A stretch of DNA of 64,000 nt. It comes from Brevibacillus brevis (lineage in GTDB: Bacteria; Bacillota; Bacilli; Brevibacillales; Brevibacillaceae). The position numbers were made by a program, and so were the translations under genes. Shown here one piece after another: positions 27,573 to 35,900 of this stretch (position 1 is its first letter; each line of letters opens with the position of its first letter). A model generated the notes under the pieces. The model searched no databases and was not told the DNA's origin. It saw only the letters and a program-made list of their open reading frames with translations. The stretch spans positions 5,745,001-5,809,000 of the forward strand of contig NZ_CP030117.1 of NCBI RefSeq assembly GCF_001039275.2, read 5' to 3'.

Positions 27573-28828
27573 TGCTTGATCGCATCCTTTTCATCCAAAA
27601 TCTTAATGGCCGTGTTTTTATTCTCGTGCAGTACACCCTCGTTTACCTGTGCGTACACCTTTGTAGGCAGACCCCACAGCTTGATGAAACCAAGTGCTGC
27701 TTTGTGGTCGAATTGGTCACCTGCATTGTAAGTCGCCAGCTCATGGCTGTAGAGAGACGATGCAGAGGTACGGCCTACAACGATCGCATGTCCTTTGTTC
27801 AGCTTCACGCGTACAACACCCGTTACGTGTTTTTGCGTTTCTTCAATGAACGCCTGGACAGCATTGCGAATTGGTGAATACCAGAGACCCTCGTAAATCA
27901 CTTGCGCCAGTTTTTGCTCAACAATCGGTTTGAACTGAGCGACCTCACGAGGTTGCGTCAAAAATTCCAGCTCACGGTGAGCCAAAATCAAAGTAGTCGC
28001 AGCCGGTGTCTCATAAACTTCACGAGATTTGATGCCCACCAAACGGTTTTCCACATGATCGATACGGCCTACGCCATGGTTTCCAGCGATTTTGTTCAGC
28101 TTGAGGATCAGCTCAGCAAGTGGTAGCTCTTCGCCGTTCAATGCAGTTGGCTTCCCTTGCACGAAAGTAATTTCGATTTCTTCTGCCTCGTCTGGAGCAT
28201 CCGTGATCGACTTCGTCAGATCGTATGCACCTTCTGGAGGAGCTGCCCATGGATCTTCCAGAACACCGCACTCGCAGCTTCTGCCCCACAGGTTTTGGTC
28301 AATGCTGTATGGATTGTCCAGATCGATTGGGATCGGGATATTGTTCTTTTTCGCATATTCAATCTCTTCGTCGCGCGTCCATCCCCATTCACGAACTGGA
28401 GCCACGATTTTGATATCCGGGTTCAGCGCTGTAAAGGAAACATCGAAACGCACCTGGTCGTTTCCTTTTCCTGTGCAACCGTGTGCGACAGCTACTGCGC
28501 CTTCTTTTTCCGCGATCTCAACCAGCACGCGCGAAATCAGATAACGCGACAGTGCAGACACTAACGGATACTTCCCTTCGTACATCGCGTTTGCCTTCAG
28601 AGCTGGCAATACAAATTCCTCTGCGAATGCATCTTTTGCATCCACTACGATGGATTTCAATGCTCCTACCTGCAATGCTTTTTTCTGTACGAAATCGAGG
28701 TCTTTCCCTTCCCCTACATCCAATGCAACTGCAATGACATCGTAGTTATACGTATCTTGCAGCCATTTAATTGCTACTGATGTATCTAAACCGCCTGAAT
28801 AGGCCAACACAATTTTTTCTTTTGCCAT
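27569..28828 (-). CDS. argG: Argininosuccinate synthase
   Basis: ArgG joins citrulline and aspartate with ATP. The protein has the PP-loop VLAYSGGLDTSVAIKWL, GKGNDQVRF, and SCECGVLEDPWAAPPEG. The start MAKEKIVLAYSGG at 28828 is preferred over an ATG one codon upstream because of the site GGGGAG at 8 nt and the family N-terminus. It is first in argGH, downstream of an ArgR-type operator/promoter. Confidence 0.97.
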   Translation of the reverse strand: MAKEKIVLAYSGGLDTSVAIKWLQDTYNYDVIAVALDVGEGKDLDFVQKKALQVGALKSIVVDAKDAFAEEFVLPALKANAMYEGKYPLVSALSRYLISRVLVEIAEKEGAVAVAHGCTGKGNDQVRFDVSFTALNPDIKIVAPVREWGWTRDEEIEYAKKNNIPIPIDLDNPYSIDQNLWGRSCECGVLEDPWAAPPEGAYDLTKSITDAPDEAEEIEITFVQGKPTALNGEELPLAELILKLNKIAGNHGVGRIDHVENRLVGIKSREVYETPAATTLILAHRELEFLTQPREVAQFKPIVEQKLAQVIYEGLWYSPIRNAVQAFIEETQKHVTGVVRVKLNKGHAIVVGRTSASSLYSHELATYNAGDQFDHKAALGFIKLWGLPTKVYAQVNEGVLHENKNTAIKILDEKDAIKQ

Positions 28829-28868
28829 CATTCTCTCTCCCCGTTTCGAAGTTTCTCTTATGCGAGTA

Positions 28869-28898
28869 ATTATACAAACGAACTAATAAAAATACAAC
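28869..28898 (-). promoter_or_regulatory. argGH promoter overlapped by an ARG box
   Basis: The minus strand has TTGTAT (28892-28897), 17 bp, TATAAT (28869-28874). On the plus strand ACTAATAAAAATACAAC (28882-28898) resembles the AhrC/ArgR consensus CATGAATAAAAATKCAAK and covers the -35 and half the spacer. Binding of arginine-loaded ArgR would block polymerase. Confidence 0.8.
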
Positions 28899-28980
28899 TA
28901 TTTTTCTTGTATATTTCTTGTGAATTCGCAGAAAAAAACGGAGATGCAGAGGAATTATACATTTTTCGCATAAAGAGTTT

Positions 28981-29021
28981 CTTGTTTTTATGCATACTCA
29001 TCATCTGTTTATGCATAAACG
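28981..29021. promoter_or_regulatory. Distal ARG-like operator pair upstream of argG
   Basis: Two TATGCATAAA elements, each centred on palindromic ATGCAT, lie 20 bp apart between divergent argG and the phosphatase gene. ATGCATAAAAACAAG resembles an ARG box with one base missing. They could be a second site for the ArgR hexamer. The rest of the 274-bp gap also holds another TATAAT at 28954-28959. Confidence 0.45.
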
Positions 29022-29105
29022 TTTGCGTAACCAAAAGGGAAACTTATCCAGGGTAGAGAATGAGTGAAAGGAGGAATTCCATAGAAGAAGTCTGTTGGAG
29101 GGACT

Positions 29106-29645
29106 ATGAAAACAATTTATTTGGTACGTCATTGTCAGGCTGCTGGCCAAGAACCCGAAGCCCTGCTCACGGAAAAGGGAGAAGTACAAGCTCAGGAGCT
29201 TGCCTCCTTCTTCGCTGGTTCTCCCATTGATCGAATCATTTCTAGTCCGTACCATCGGGCGATTGCCACCATCCAGCCTCTTGCACAGGAGCGTGGAATC
29301 GTGGTTGAAGAAGACACACGTTTGGTCGAGCGCGTCCTTAGCGGAGTACCACGTGAAGATTGGTTTGAGCGACTGCGCGATACGTTCGATGACATGACGC
29401 TTGAATTCGAAGGGGGAGAATCCAGTCTTGCTGCTATAAACCGGGCAAATTCGTTACTCACTGAGATTTTGGCAGATGCGCATAAAGAAATCGTGCTTGT
29501 TAGTCACGGATGCCTGCTAGCCTTGCTCATGAAATCAATGGATGACCGCTTTGGCTTTCACGATTGGGAGAAATTAAGCAATCCAGATGTATTCAAGCTT
29601 ACCTGTCATTTCGAAACCAGAGAGCTCATCCGCATATGGTCGTAA
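29106..29645 (+). CDS. Histidine phosphatase family protein
   Basis: This 179-residue protein is of the phosphoglycerate mutase-like family: the catalytic RHC motif at YLVRHCQAAG (usually RHG/RHA), SSPYHRAIATIQPL, the acid in the middle (ERVLSGVP), and the second histidine in IVLVSHGCLLALLM. Most bacterial members are phosphatases of unclear substrate. GGAGG stands before the start. It is divergent from argG and single. Confidence 0.88.
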   Translation: MKTIYLVRHCQAAGQEPEALLTEKGEVQAQELASFFAGSPIDRIISSPYHRAIATIQPLAQERGIVVEEDTRLVERVLSGVPREDWFERLRDTFDDMTLEFEGGESSLAAINRANSLLTEILADAHKEIVLVSHGCLLALLMKSMDDRFGFHDWEKLSNPDVFKLTCHFETRELIRIWS

Positions 29646-29651
29646 ACGAAT

Positions 29652-29706
29652 AAAAACAGTTACAAGGGGCAGCTCATCTGATTGCCTCCTGTAACTGTTT
29701 TTGTGG
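29652..29706. terminator. Terminator shared by phosphatase gene and HD-GYP gene
   Basis: AAAAACAGTTACA (29652-29664) pairs with TGTAACTGTTTTT (29690-29702), a perfect 13-bp stem. The right arm lies inside the last codons of the leftward HD-GYP gene, so that gene ends within its own terminator. Confidence 0.88.
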
Positions 29707-31011
29707 GATGGACTCCATTCCGATAATGCTCTGCAACTCTTCGTACGGCAGTCGCTGAACGATTCTGATAAAATGCTCCGCCAATATCGGATCAAATTGG
29801 GTACCGGAGCCCCGTCTGATTTCTTGAAGCGCTTCCTCCACAGGCAAACCTTTTCGATAAGGCCTGTCCGCGACCATCGCATCGAAAGCGTCTGAAATAG
29901 CTAAAATTCTCGCCATCAGTGGAATCTCATCCCCGGCTAAACCATCCGGGTATCCCCTTCCGTCTATTCGCTCATGATGGGAGCGGATCGCAGGGAGCAA
30001 TTCATTGAACATCCCTGCTTGCAAAATAATTTCGTAGCCAATGACCGTATGCTGCTTGATCTTGTCGTACTCTTCCGGGGTCAGCTTTCCTTTTTTATTG
30101 AGAATTTCGTCTTCGATGCCAATTTTTCCAATGTCGTGCAGGATTCCCCCGATATAAACATCCTCCACTTTTCTTTCGGACAACCCAATATCTCTCGCAA
30201 TTTCTCTTCCCCAGTAAGCTACACGCTGAGAATGCCCACTTGTGTATCGATCTCGTGCGTCAATGGAAGCAGCCATTGTCGTTAAGAAGTTGTGATTGAA
30301 TGACTTGACCTCTTCTACTTTTTGCTGAAGCCTTTGAAGGTTGTCATAGTAATGATGAAATACGTAGCTGATCGTAATAAAGGCAATCATCATAGGAATT
30401 AGTGTGAGCGGTCCATATGACTCTACTAACCGCGAACCTACTCCGGCTAGAATTAAAAGCAGCAAGTAAGTCGAGGTAAAGCCTTTTGCCATCATCTTTA
30501 CGGTTCGCGCCCAAGTCATTTGATGAAAATAGGAGATACCCAATCCACATAAAATCAGGTTCACAAACCAATACACAACAGCCAAAAACAAATCGCTAAT
30601 AATGGGAGAAACAGTTCCGAAGCCCTCGATCCAATCCTTCAAAAACGCTACTGTCCATATAGTCATTAACAATTGCCCAATATTAATGATGGCTTTTAGT
30701 GGATTAAACCTTACCAGGAATGCAATGATTAAAGATTCAATAACAGCAGCCCATACTCCAACCCATACTCCGTACAACAAGATACCCGAAAAGATTACAG
30801 CATTGTTCACTGTTAAAATCGTATTCGATATACGCACGGGAGCAAAACAGGAAAAAATGGTCAGGAGGGTATAGGTAGATAATACCCCCCAATGCTCACG
30901 AACAGCCCATTCAGATGAAGATGTGTAAAAAATATAGATTGCTGCAATGACAAATCCAATCTGTACAACAATCCCCTTTATCCAAACCGCATAATTAGTT
31001 TTTTGTCGCAT
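29674..31011 (-). CDS. Membrane HD-GYP domain protein
   Basis: HD-GYP domains hydrolyse cyclic-di-GMP (and sometimes 3',3'-cGAMP). The 445-residue protein has about six or seven membrane helices in residues 8-220, a short coiled linker (LQRLQQKVEEVKSFNHN), and a complete catalytic domain: H in TSGHSQRVAYW, HD in ILHDIGKIGI, HH in RSHHERIDGRGYPDG. All GYP residues are intact, so it should be active. It overlaps the DUF5317-like gene by 17 bp, so the two membrane proteins are translationally coupled. The signal sensed by the membrane part is unknown. Confidence 0.9.
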   Translation of the reverse strand: MRQKTNYAVWIKGIVVQIGFVIAAIYIFYTSSSEWAVREHWGVLSTYTLLTIFSCFAPVRISNTILTVNNAVIFSGILLYGVWVGVWAAVIESLIIAFLVRFNPLKAIINIGQLLMTIWTVAFLKDWIEGFGTVSPIISDLFLAVVYWFVNLILCGLGISYFHQMTWARTVKMMAKGFTSTYLLLLILAGVGSRLVESYGPLTLIPMMIAFITISYVFHHYYDNLQRLQQKVEEVKSFNHNFLTTMAASIDARDRYTSGHSQRVAYWGREIARDIGLSERKVEDVYIGGILHDIGKIGIEDEILNKKGKLTPEEYDKIKQHTVIGYEIILQAGMFNELLPAIRSHHERIDGRGYPDGLAGDEIPLMARILAISDAFDAMVADRPYRKGLPVEEALQEIRRGSGTQFDPILAEHFIRIVQRLPYEELQSIIGMESIPQKQLQEAIR

Positions 31012-31546
31012 AACTTTTACCTTCGCGAAGTTGTAGTAATGAAATAGGTTTATTCATCAATCGCTGAACAAGTAAAAAGGCGCCTAACATAATAAAAATA
31101 TCGCCGATGCTAATAATCCGAGGAATGATAGATGGCATGTAGATGACATCCGTCAAAAATGGGAAATTTGAACTTTCCGTCAATACACTATGCTTGAAAT
31201 TGGTTCCGTTAATCACTGGTTCCAAATCATAAGGAAGCTTTGCTGCTTGGACTAAATCAATTGGCATTTTTCCATTGTTAGACCAAATTGCAATCGCATT
31301 CAGAAACCAGCCGATTAAAAATATCCGCATATCTTCAAATTCTCGATTAAAAACGAGGAAAGCCAAAATAAACACATACGCGATCGATATGAAAAGGCCA
31401 CCGATCGTAGGGAAGAAGACTGCACAAGCCTGCAGCAATATGGTAACGATAAGAAGTTTTATTTGATTGAATTTAGGGAATTCCTTGATTCTCCCCCCTC
31501 GCAGCAATGCTACGAGAAAAGATAGGGCAATTACATCCAATAGCAT
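30995..31546 (-). CDS. DUF5317-like polytopic membrane protein
   Basis: The 183-residue protein has about five membrane helices (near 3-20, 30-48, 50-72, 76-95, 145-165). The middle has NNGKMPIDLVQAAKL and an extracytoplasmic-looking loop SVLTESSNFPFLTDVIYMPS, features I associate with the DUF5317 family; function is unknown. The start MLLDVIALSFLVALL is chosen because GGAGG is 7 nt upstream; 14 further codons are open but lie in the peptide terminator. It is coupled to the HD-GYP gene, and preceded by the 25-residue peptide gene. Confidence 0.75.
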   Translation of the reverse strand: MLLDVIALSFLVALLRGGRIKEFPKFNQIKLLIVTILLQACAVFFPTIGGLFISIAYVFILAFLVFNREFEDMRIFLIGWFLNAIAIWSNNGKMPIDLVQAAKLPYDLEPVINGTNFKHSVLTESSNFPFLTDVIYMPSIIPRIISIGDIFIMLGAFLLVQRLMNKPISLLQLREGKSYATKN

Positions 31547-31565
31547 GTTGTTTCCTCCAAGCTTG

Positions 31566-31598
31566 AAGAAAAAACACCACTCAGCCAAGCGGTGTTTG
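31566..31598 (-). terminator. Terminator between the peptide gene and the DUF5317-like gene
   Basis: The minus strand reads AAACACC, a 12-nt loop with GCT/AGT pairs, GGTGTTT, then a T-run. The DUF5317-like gene starts 20 bp later, so expression of the membrane pair should depend on read-through. This would give much more peptide than membrane-protein message. Confidence 0.85.
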
Positions 31599-31615
31599 TT
31601 TCTCCAATACGCTTA

Positions 31616-31693
31616 TTATCCAATATGGAAGTTTGCAGAAGTAGCTGCTACGATTGCTACCACCATCATAATTGCCGCGAACCATTTTTTCAT
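31616..31693 (-). CDS. 25-residue hydrophobic peptide, possible secreted signal
   Basis: The reading frame starts MKKWFAAIMM, continues with a valine/alanine-rich hydrophobic core, and ends SANFHIG before TAA. It has a GGGGGG site 8 nt upstream, its own promoter, long leader and terminator, all on the same strand. The form (basic start, hydrophobic core, AxA-like ATSA, short polar tail) is that of a signal peptide with only a few residues behind it, like precursors of short bacterial pheromones. Role unknown; a membrane microprotein is the main alternative. Confidence 0.7.
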   Translation of the reverse strand: MKKWFAAIMMVVAIVAATSANFHIG

Positions 31694-31719
31694 TTTCTTT
31701 TCCCCCCTTCAGGCATAGT

Positions 31720-31862
31720 GGAGAAAGCTGGCTTCGCTACTGTCCGTGATGCAGAGGCCAAGCGACCAAGTACAGCCCCTGCTCCCTTTCCTTTTCCATT
31801 ACGGAAAAGGTTGGATTCGCTACTGGCTCCATACGGACCAAGCGACCAGATACAGTCCGTAC
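31720..31862 (-). ncRNA. Tandem two-copy structured RNA in the leader of the peptide operon
   Basis: The minus strand transcript holds two copies of one element. Each has a 7-bp stem closing an almost identical 16-nt loop, TGTATCTGGTCGCTTG or TGTACTTGGTCGCTTG, followed 6 or 9 nt later by a conserved box CAGTAGCGAA-N-CCA. Stems are at 31832-31838/31855-31861 and 31752-31758/31775-31781. Three base pairs differ by compensatory double changes and one becomes G-U. Loop TCGCT can pair with AGCGA of the box, a pseudoknot in both copies. A perfect 8-bp hairpin (31790-31797/31803-31810) joins the copies. I cannot match it to any riboswitch class I know, including c-di-GMP-I/II. Confidence 0.7.
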
Positions 31863-31885
31863 TTCCTTGCTTCTTTCCTACCTTT

Positions 31886-31915
31886 ATTTTACACATAAGT
31901 GACAAAATTCGGCAA
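31886..31915 (-). promoter_or_regulatory. Probable promoter of the peptide operon
   Basis: The minus strand has TTGCCG (31910-31915), 18 bp, TAAAAT (31886-31891). Transcription would start near 31879, just ahead of the first structured copy, giving a leader of about 185 nt. Confidence 0.55.
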
Positions 31916-31950
31916 TCATAGATTCATAGTCTATTCGATTTAATTACGGC

Positions 31951-31972
31951 TAGTTCTATTTAACTAGAACTA
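31951..31972. repeat. Inverted repeat downstream of argF
   Basis: TAGTTCTA and TAGAACTA form an 8-bp stem with a TTTAAC loop directly after the argF stop. There is no T-run behind it on the minus strand. It may be a weak terminator or an operator for the peptide promoter. Confidence 0.45.
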
Positions 31973-31975
31973 TGT

Positions 31976-32947
31976 TCACACCAGCGCCGCCAATATCGCC
32001 TTTTGTGCGTGCAATCTATTTTCAGCCTGATCAAAAATGACAGAGCGAGATCCGTCGATGACCCCGGTTGTCACTTCTTCCCCACGATGTGCTGGCAAGC
32101 AGTGCAAGAAGAGATAATCACGATCTGCCGCTGCTACCAGTTTTTCGTTCACTTGATAGTCGGCAAATGCTTTCAATCGTACCTCATTTTCTTCTTCAAA
32201 ACCCATACTAGTCCAAACGTCCGTGTATACAGCATCTGCCCCCATGACAGCCTCTATCGGATCAGTGGTTACCATCATTTTTCCACCGCTTTGATTCGCG
32301 TATTCTGTAGCCTTTGCGACAATTGTTGCATCCATTTCATAGCCTGCCGGAGTCGCCACCCGCACGTCCAAACCTAGCAGAGCTGCGCCCAGCACCAGTG
32401 AGTTCGCCACGTTGTTTCCGTCTCCTACATAGGCGAGCTTGACTCCTTTCAGCTTGCCTTTATGCTCCCAGATTGTCAGCAGATCAGCCAACGCCTGACA
32501 CGGATGGTACAGATCGGTCAAACCATTGATAATAGGGATCGACGCGTGCAGAGCAAGCTCTTCTACATAAGAGTGGGAAAAGGTGCGAATCATGATGGCA
32601 TCCACGTACCGAGAGAGAACTTTCGCTGTGTCGCTGATCGGTTCCCCGCGTCCGAGCTGTAGCTCTTTTCCGCTCATGAACATCCCTAGGCCACCCAACT
32701 GATGCATCCCTACTTCAAAGGAGACGCGCGTGCGGGTCGAAGCCTTGTCAAAGATCATCCCTAACGTCTTGCCTTGCAAAGGCTGGAATGGCTGTCCCAG
32801 CTTTTGCAATTGCTTGACGTGAGCAGACAGATGGAGCAGCTCCATCAATTCTTCCCCGTTGAATTCATCGACGCGCAGGAAATCTTTCCCTTTATGCTTT
32901 TGTAACGGCAAGTTTTGAAAGTGTTCCAATATCTTCACTGGCTGCAT
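31976..32947 (-). CDS. argF: Ornithine carbamoyltransferase
   Basis: ArgF makes citrulline from ornithine and carbamoyl phosphate. The protein (323 residues) has the carbamoyl-phosphate motif STRTRVSFEVG, HPCQALADLLTIWEH, and the ornithine-binding HCLPAHRGEEV. The start ATG at 32947 is chosen because AGAGGTGG lies 5 nt upstream; a GTG three codons earlier sits within that site. It starts 56 bp inside carB, so the pair is coupled. It is last of carAB-argF. Confidence 0.96.
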   Translation of the reverse strand: MQPVKILEHFQNLPLQKHKGKDFLRVDEFNGEELMELLHLSAHVKQLQKLGQPFQPLQGKTLGMIFDKASTRTRVSFEVGMHQLGGLGMFMSGKELQLGRGEPISDTAKVLSRYVDAIMIRTFSHSYVEELALHASIPIINGLTDLYHPCQALADLLTIWEHKGKLKGVKLAYVGDGNNVANSLVLGAALLGLDVRVATPAGYEMDATIVAKATEYANQSGGKMMVTTDPIEAVMGADAVYTDVWTSMGFEEENEVRLKAFADYQVNEKLVAAADRDYLFLHCLPAHRGEEVTTGVIDGSRSVIFDQAENRLHAQKAILAALV

Positions 32948-35900
32948 GCGAGCCACCTCTTTTCTTCATAATAGACTTCACGTATAACTCGAACGTATCG
33001 ACAGCGGAGAACAACGGCACACCTTGTTGTACCATACGACTTCGCAGAGCAAATCCTGTCCGGCCCTGACGATTGCCTTTCGTCGCAGTTACAAGTGCGA
33101 AGGCCGCTTCTTCCTTTTGCAACAGCTCGATCCACGCCTCTTCATCTGCCACGACATGCTTCACGACAATTCCATCGGCTGCAAGCCACTCGGCCGTTCC
33201 CGGAGTTGCCGCCAGATTGGCACCATCTGCTTGAATTTGTCGAATCGACTCTCTTATGCCGTCCTGCTTATCTCCATCTGCCAGAGAAATCATGACCAAC
33301 TGACCTTTTTGCCAGTCGCCGTACAAATTGTCCTTGAAAGCAAAGGCTTTGCCTGCTGCCTCTTCGAAAGAATGCCCCAAGCCGAGAACTTCGCCTGTCG
33401 ATTTCATCTCTGGACCTAGTACCGGGTCTACACCGTTCAGCTTGATCGTGGAGAAAACTGGCGCTTTGACGACTGCAAACGGAATCTCTGGCAAAAGCCC
33501 TGTGCCGTAGCCCATCTCCGACAGCTTTTCACCCAATTGTGCGCGAACCGCCAATTGAACCATCGGGATGCCAGTCACTTTGCTCGTAATCGGTACTGTC
33601 CGTGAAGCACGAGGATTTACTTCCAGTACATAAACTGTTTCGCCATCAATGACGAACTGGATATTGATTAACCCGACCGCTTCCATTTCCCTCGCGATTG
33701 CTTCTGTATAGCTCGCGATTTTGTGCTTGATGTCATCCGTCAGCTGAGGAGCCGGGAACAAGGCTACACTGTCGCCTGAGTGGATGCCCGCTCTCTCCAC
33801 ATGCTGGAAAATCCCTGGGATAATGACAGATTGTCCGTCGCATACCGCATCTACTTCTGCTTCCTTGCCTGGAACGTATTTATCCACGAGGAGTGGGAAA
33901 AACATGCTCATGTCCGGATGGTTCAACCAGTCTTGAATGGTTGCTTGCAGTTCGTCGATATTGTGGACTACTACCATACCTTGCCCGCCAATGACGTACG
34001 AAGGCCGCATCAAAACTGGGAAGCCGATTTCCTCCGCTATTGCGGTCGCATCCTCCAAAGACGATACTCCTTTACCGGGGATATGCGGAATATCCAGCTT
34101 TCGCAGCATGGTGTAGAACAGCTCGCGATCCTCCGCGCGTTCGATAGCTGTAAGCGACGTACCCATTACTTTCAGCCCCGCATGCTCCAGCTTGGCTGCC
34201 AGATTGATCGCGGTTTGACCGCCGAACTGAACCATGACGCCCTCAACCTGTTCGCGTTCTGCGATATGCAGCACGTCTTCTACGTGAAGCGGTTCAAAAT
34301 AAAGATGGTCGGCAGTTTCATAGTCAGTGCTGACCGTCTCTGGGTTGTTGTTCACAACAACTGCCGCAATCCCACTTGACTGAAGCGCTTTGGCTGCATG
34401 CACAGAGCAGTAGTCAAACTCGATACCCTGACCGATGCGAATGGGACCTGAGCCAAGTACCAGTACTTTGCGGCCAGACAATGACTCCACCTCATCTATT
34501 CCTTGCCAATCTGAATAGTAGTAAGGGGTTTGGGCATCAAATTCTGCTGCACACGTGTCCACGATTTTATAAGTAGGCGTAATGCCCGATTCTTGACGCA
34601 ATGATTTGATTTCGGCAGGTGTAGCACCTACCAGTGAAGCGATGGTTTCATCAGCAAACCCGCGACGCTTTGCTTCCAGCAACAGCTCTGGGGCCAGTGT
34701 TGTCCTGTCGTGGCAAGACAGCTCTACTTCCAAGTCCACGATTTTACGCAAGCTCCGCAAGAAAAACGGATCGACACCAGTCAGACTGTGCAGCTCACTT
34801 TCTGTAAAGCCTTTGCGGATCGCCTCGGCAAAAACAAACAGTCTGATATCAGTCGCTTCCTGCAAGGAATGTGCAAGCTCCTCACGTGTCCATGATGCCA
34901 GCTCTGGTCGAGTCAAATGTGTGCAACCCTGTTCCAGGGAACGAACTGCCTTCAAAAGTCCTGCTTCCAGATTGCGAGCGATCGACATGACCTCGCCAGT
35001 CGCTTTCATTTGCGTCCCCAGCTTCCGGTCTGCCAGTGGGAATTTGTCAAACGGAAAACGCGGGATTTTGACAACGATGTAGTCCAACGCTGGTTCAAAG
35101 CTAGCGTACGTGTATCCCGTGATTGGATTGAGTACCTCATCCAGTCCGTAGCCTAATGCGAGCTTGGCGGCGATCCGCGCGATTGGATACCCAGTTGCTT
35201 TGGACGCCAACGCACTCGAACGGCTTACACGAGGATTTACTTCGATCAGCACATACCGATCGGAATTCGGATCAAGCGCAAATTGAATATTGCAACCGCC
35301 TACTACCCCAAGCGAACGAATCACTTTCGTTGATACGCTGCGCAGCATTTGGTACTGGCGATCTGTCAGCGTCTGAGAGGGTGCGACGACAATACTGTCT
35401 CCCGTATGAATACCTACTGGGTCCAAATTTTCCATATTGCACACGATGATGCAGGTATCATTTGCGTCCCGCATGACCTCGTATTCAATCTCTTTCCAGC
35501 CTTTTACACTGCGCTCAATCAGTACCTGACCGATTGGGCTAGCTGCAATGCCACCGGCTGCAACCTTTCGCAAGGACGCTTCATCCCCCGCGATCCCGCC
35601 ACCTGCTCCACCGAGTGTATAAGCAGGACGGACAATAACGGGATAGCCTATCGCGTTCGCAAACTCGATTGCTGCTTCTACAGATTCGACTGTATCGCTC
35701 TCAGGAACTGGCTCTCCGATTTGTTGCATCAATTGCTTGAACAGCTCACGGTCTTCCCCGTTTTGAATGGCAGCCAGCGGCGTACCCAACAGTTGGACGC
35801 TGTACTTTTCCAGCACGCCCGCTTCTGCCAGCGAAACAGCAAGATTAAGTCCCGTTTGGCCGCCTAACGTAGGCAAGAGGCCATCGGGACGCTCATTTGC

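Noticed and set aside
31720..31862. The repeated blocks could be taken for a small CRISPR array
   Set aside because: Only two copies, unequal spacing, internal covarying stems and no cas genes; they behave as structured leader RNA.
31720..31862. c-di-GMP riboswitch (GEMM) as identity of the leader
   Set aside because: The GEMM core (CACAGGGCAAACC, GACGCAAAGC) is not present, although the ligand could still be a cyclic dinucleotide.
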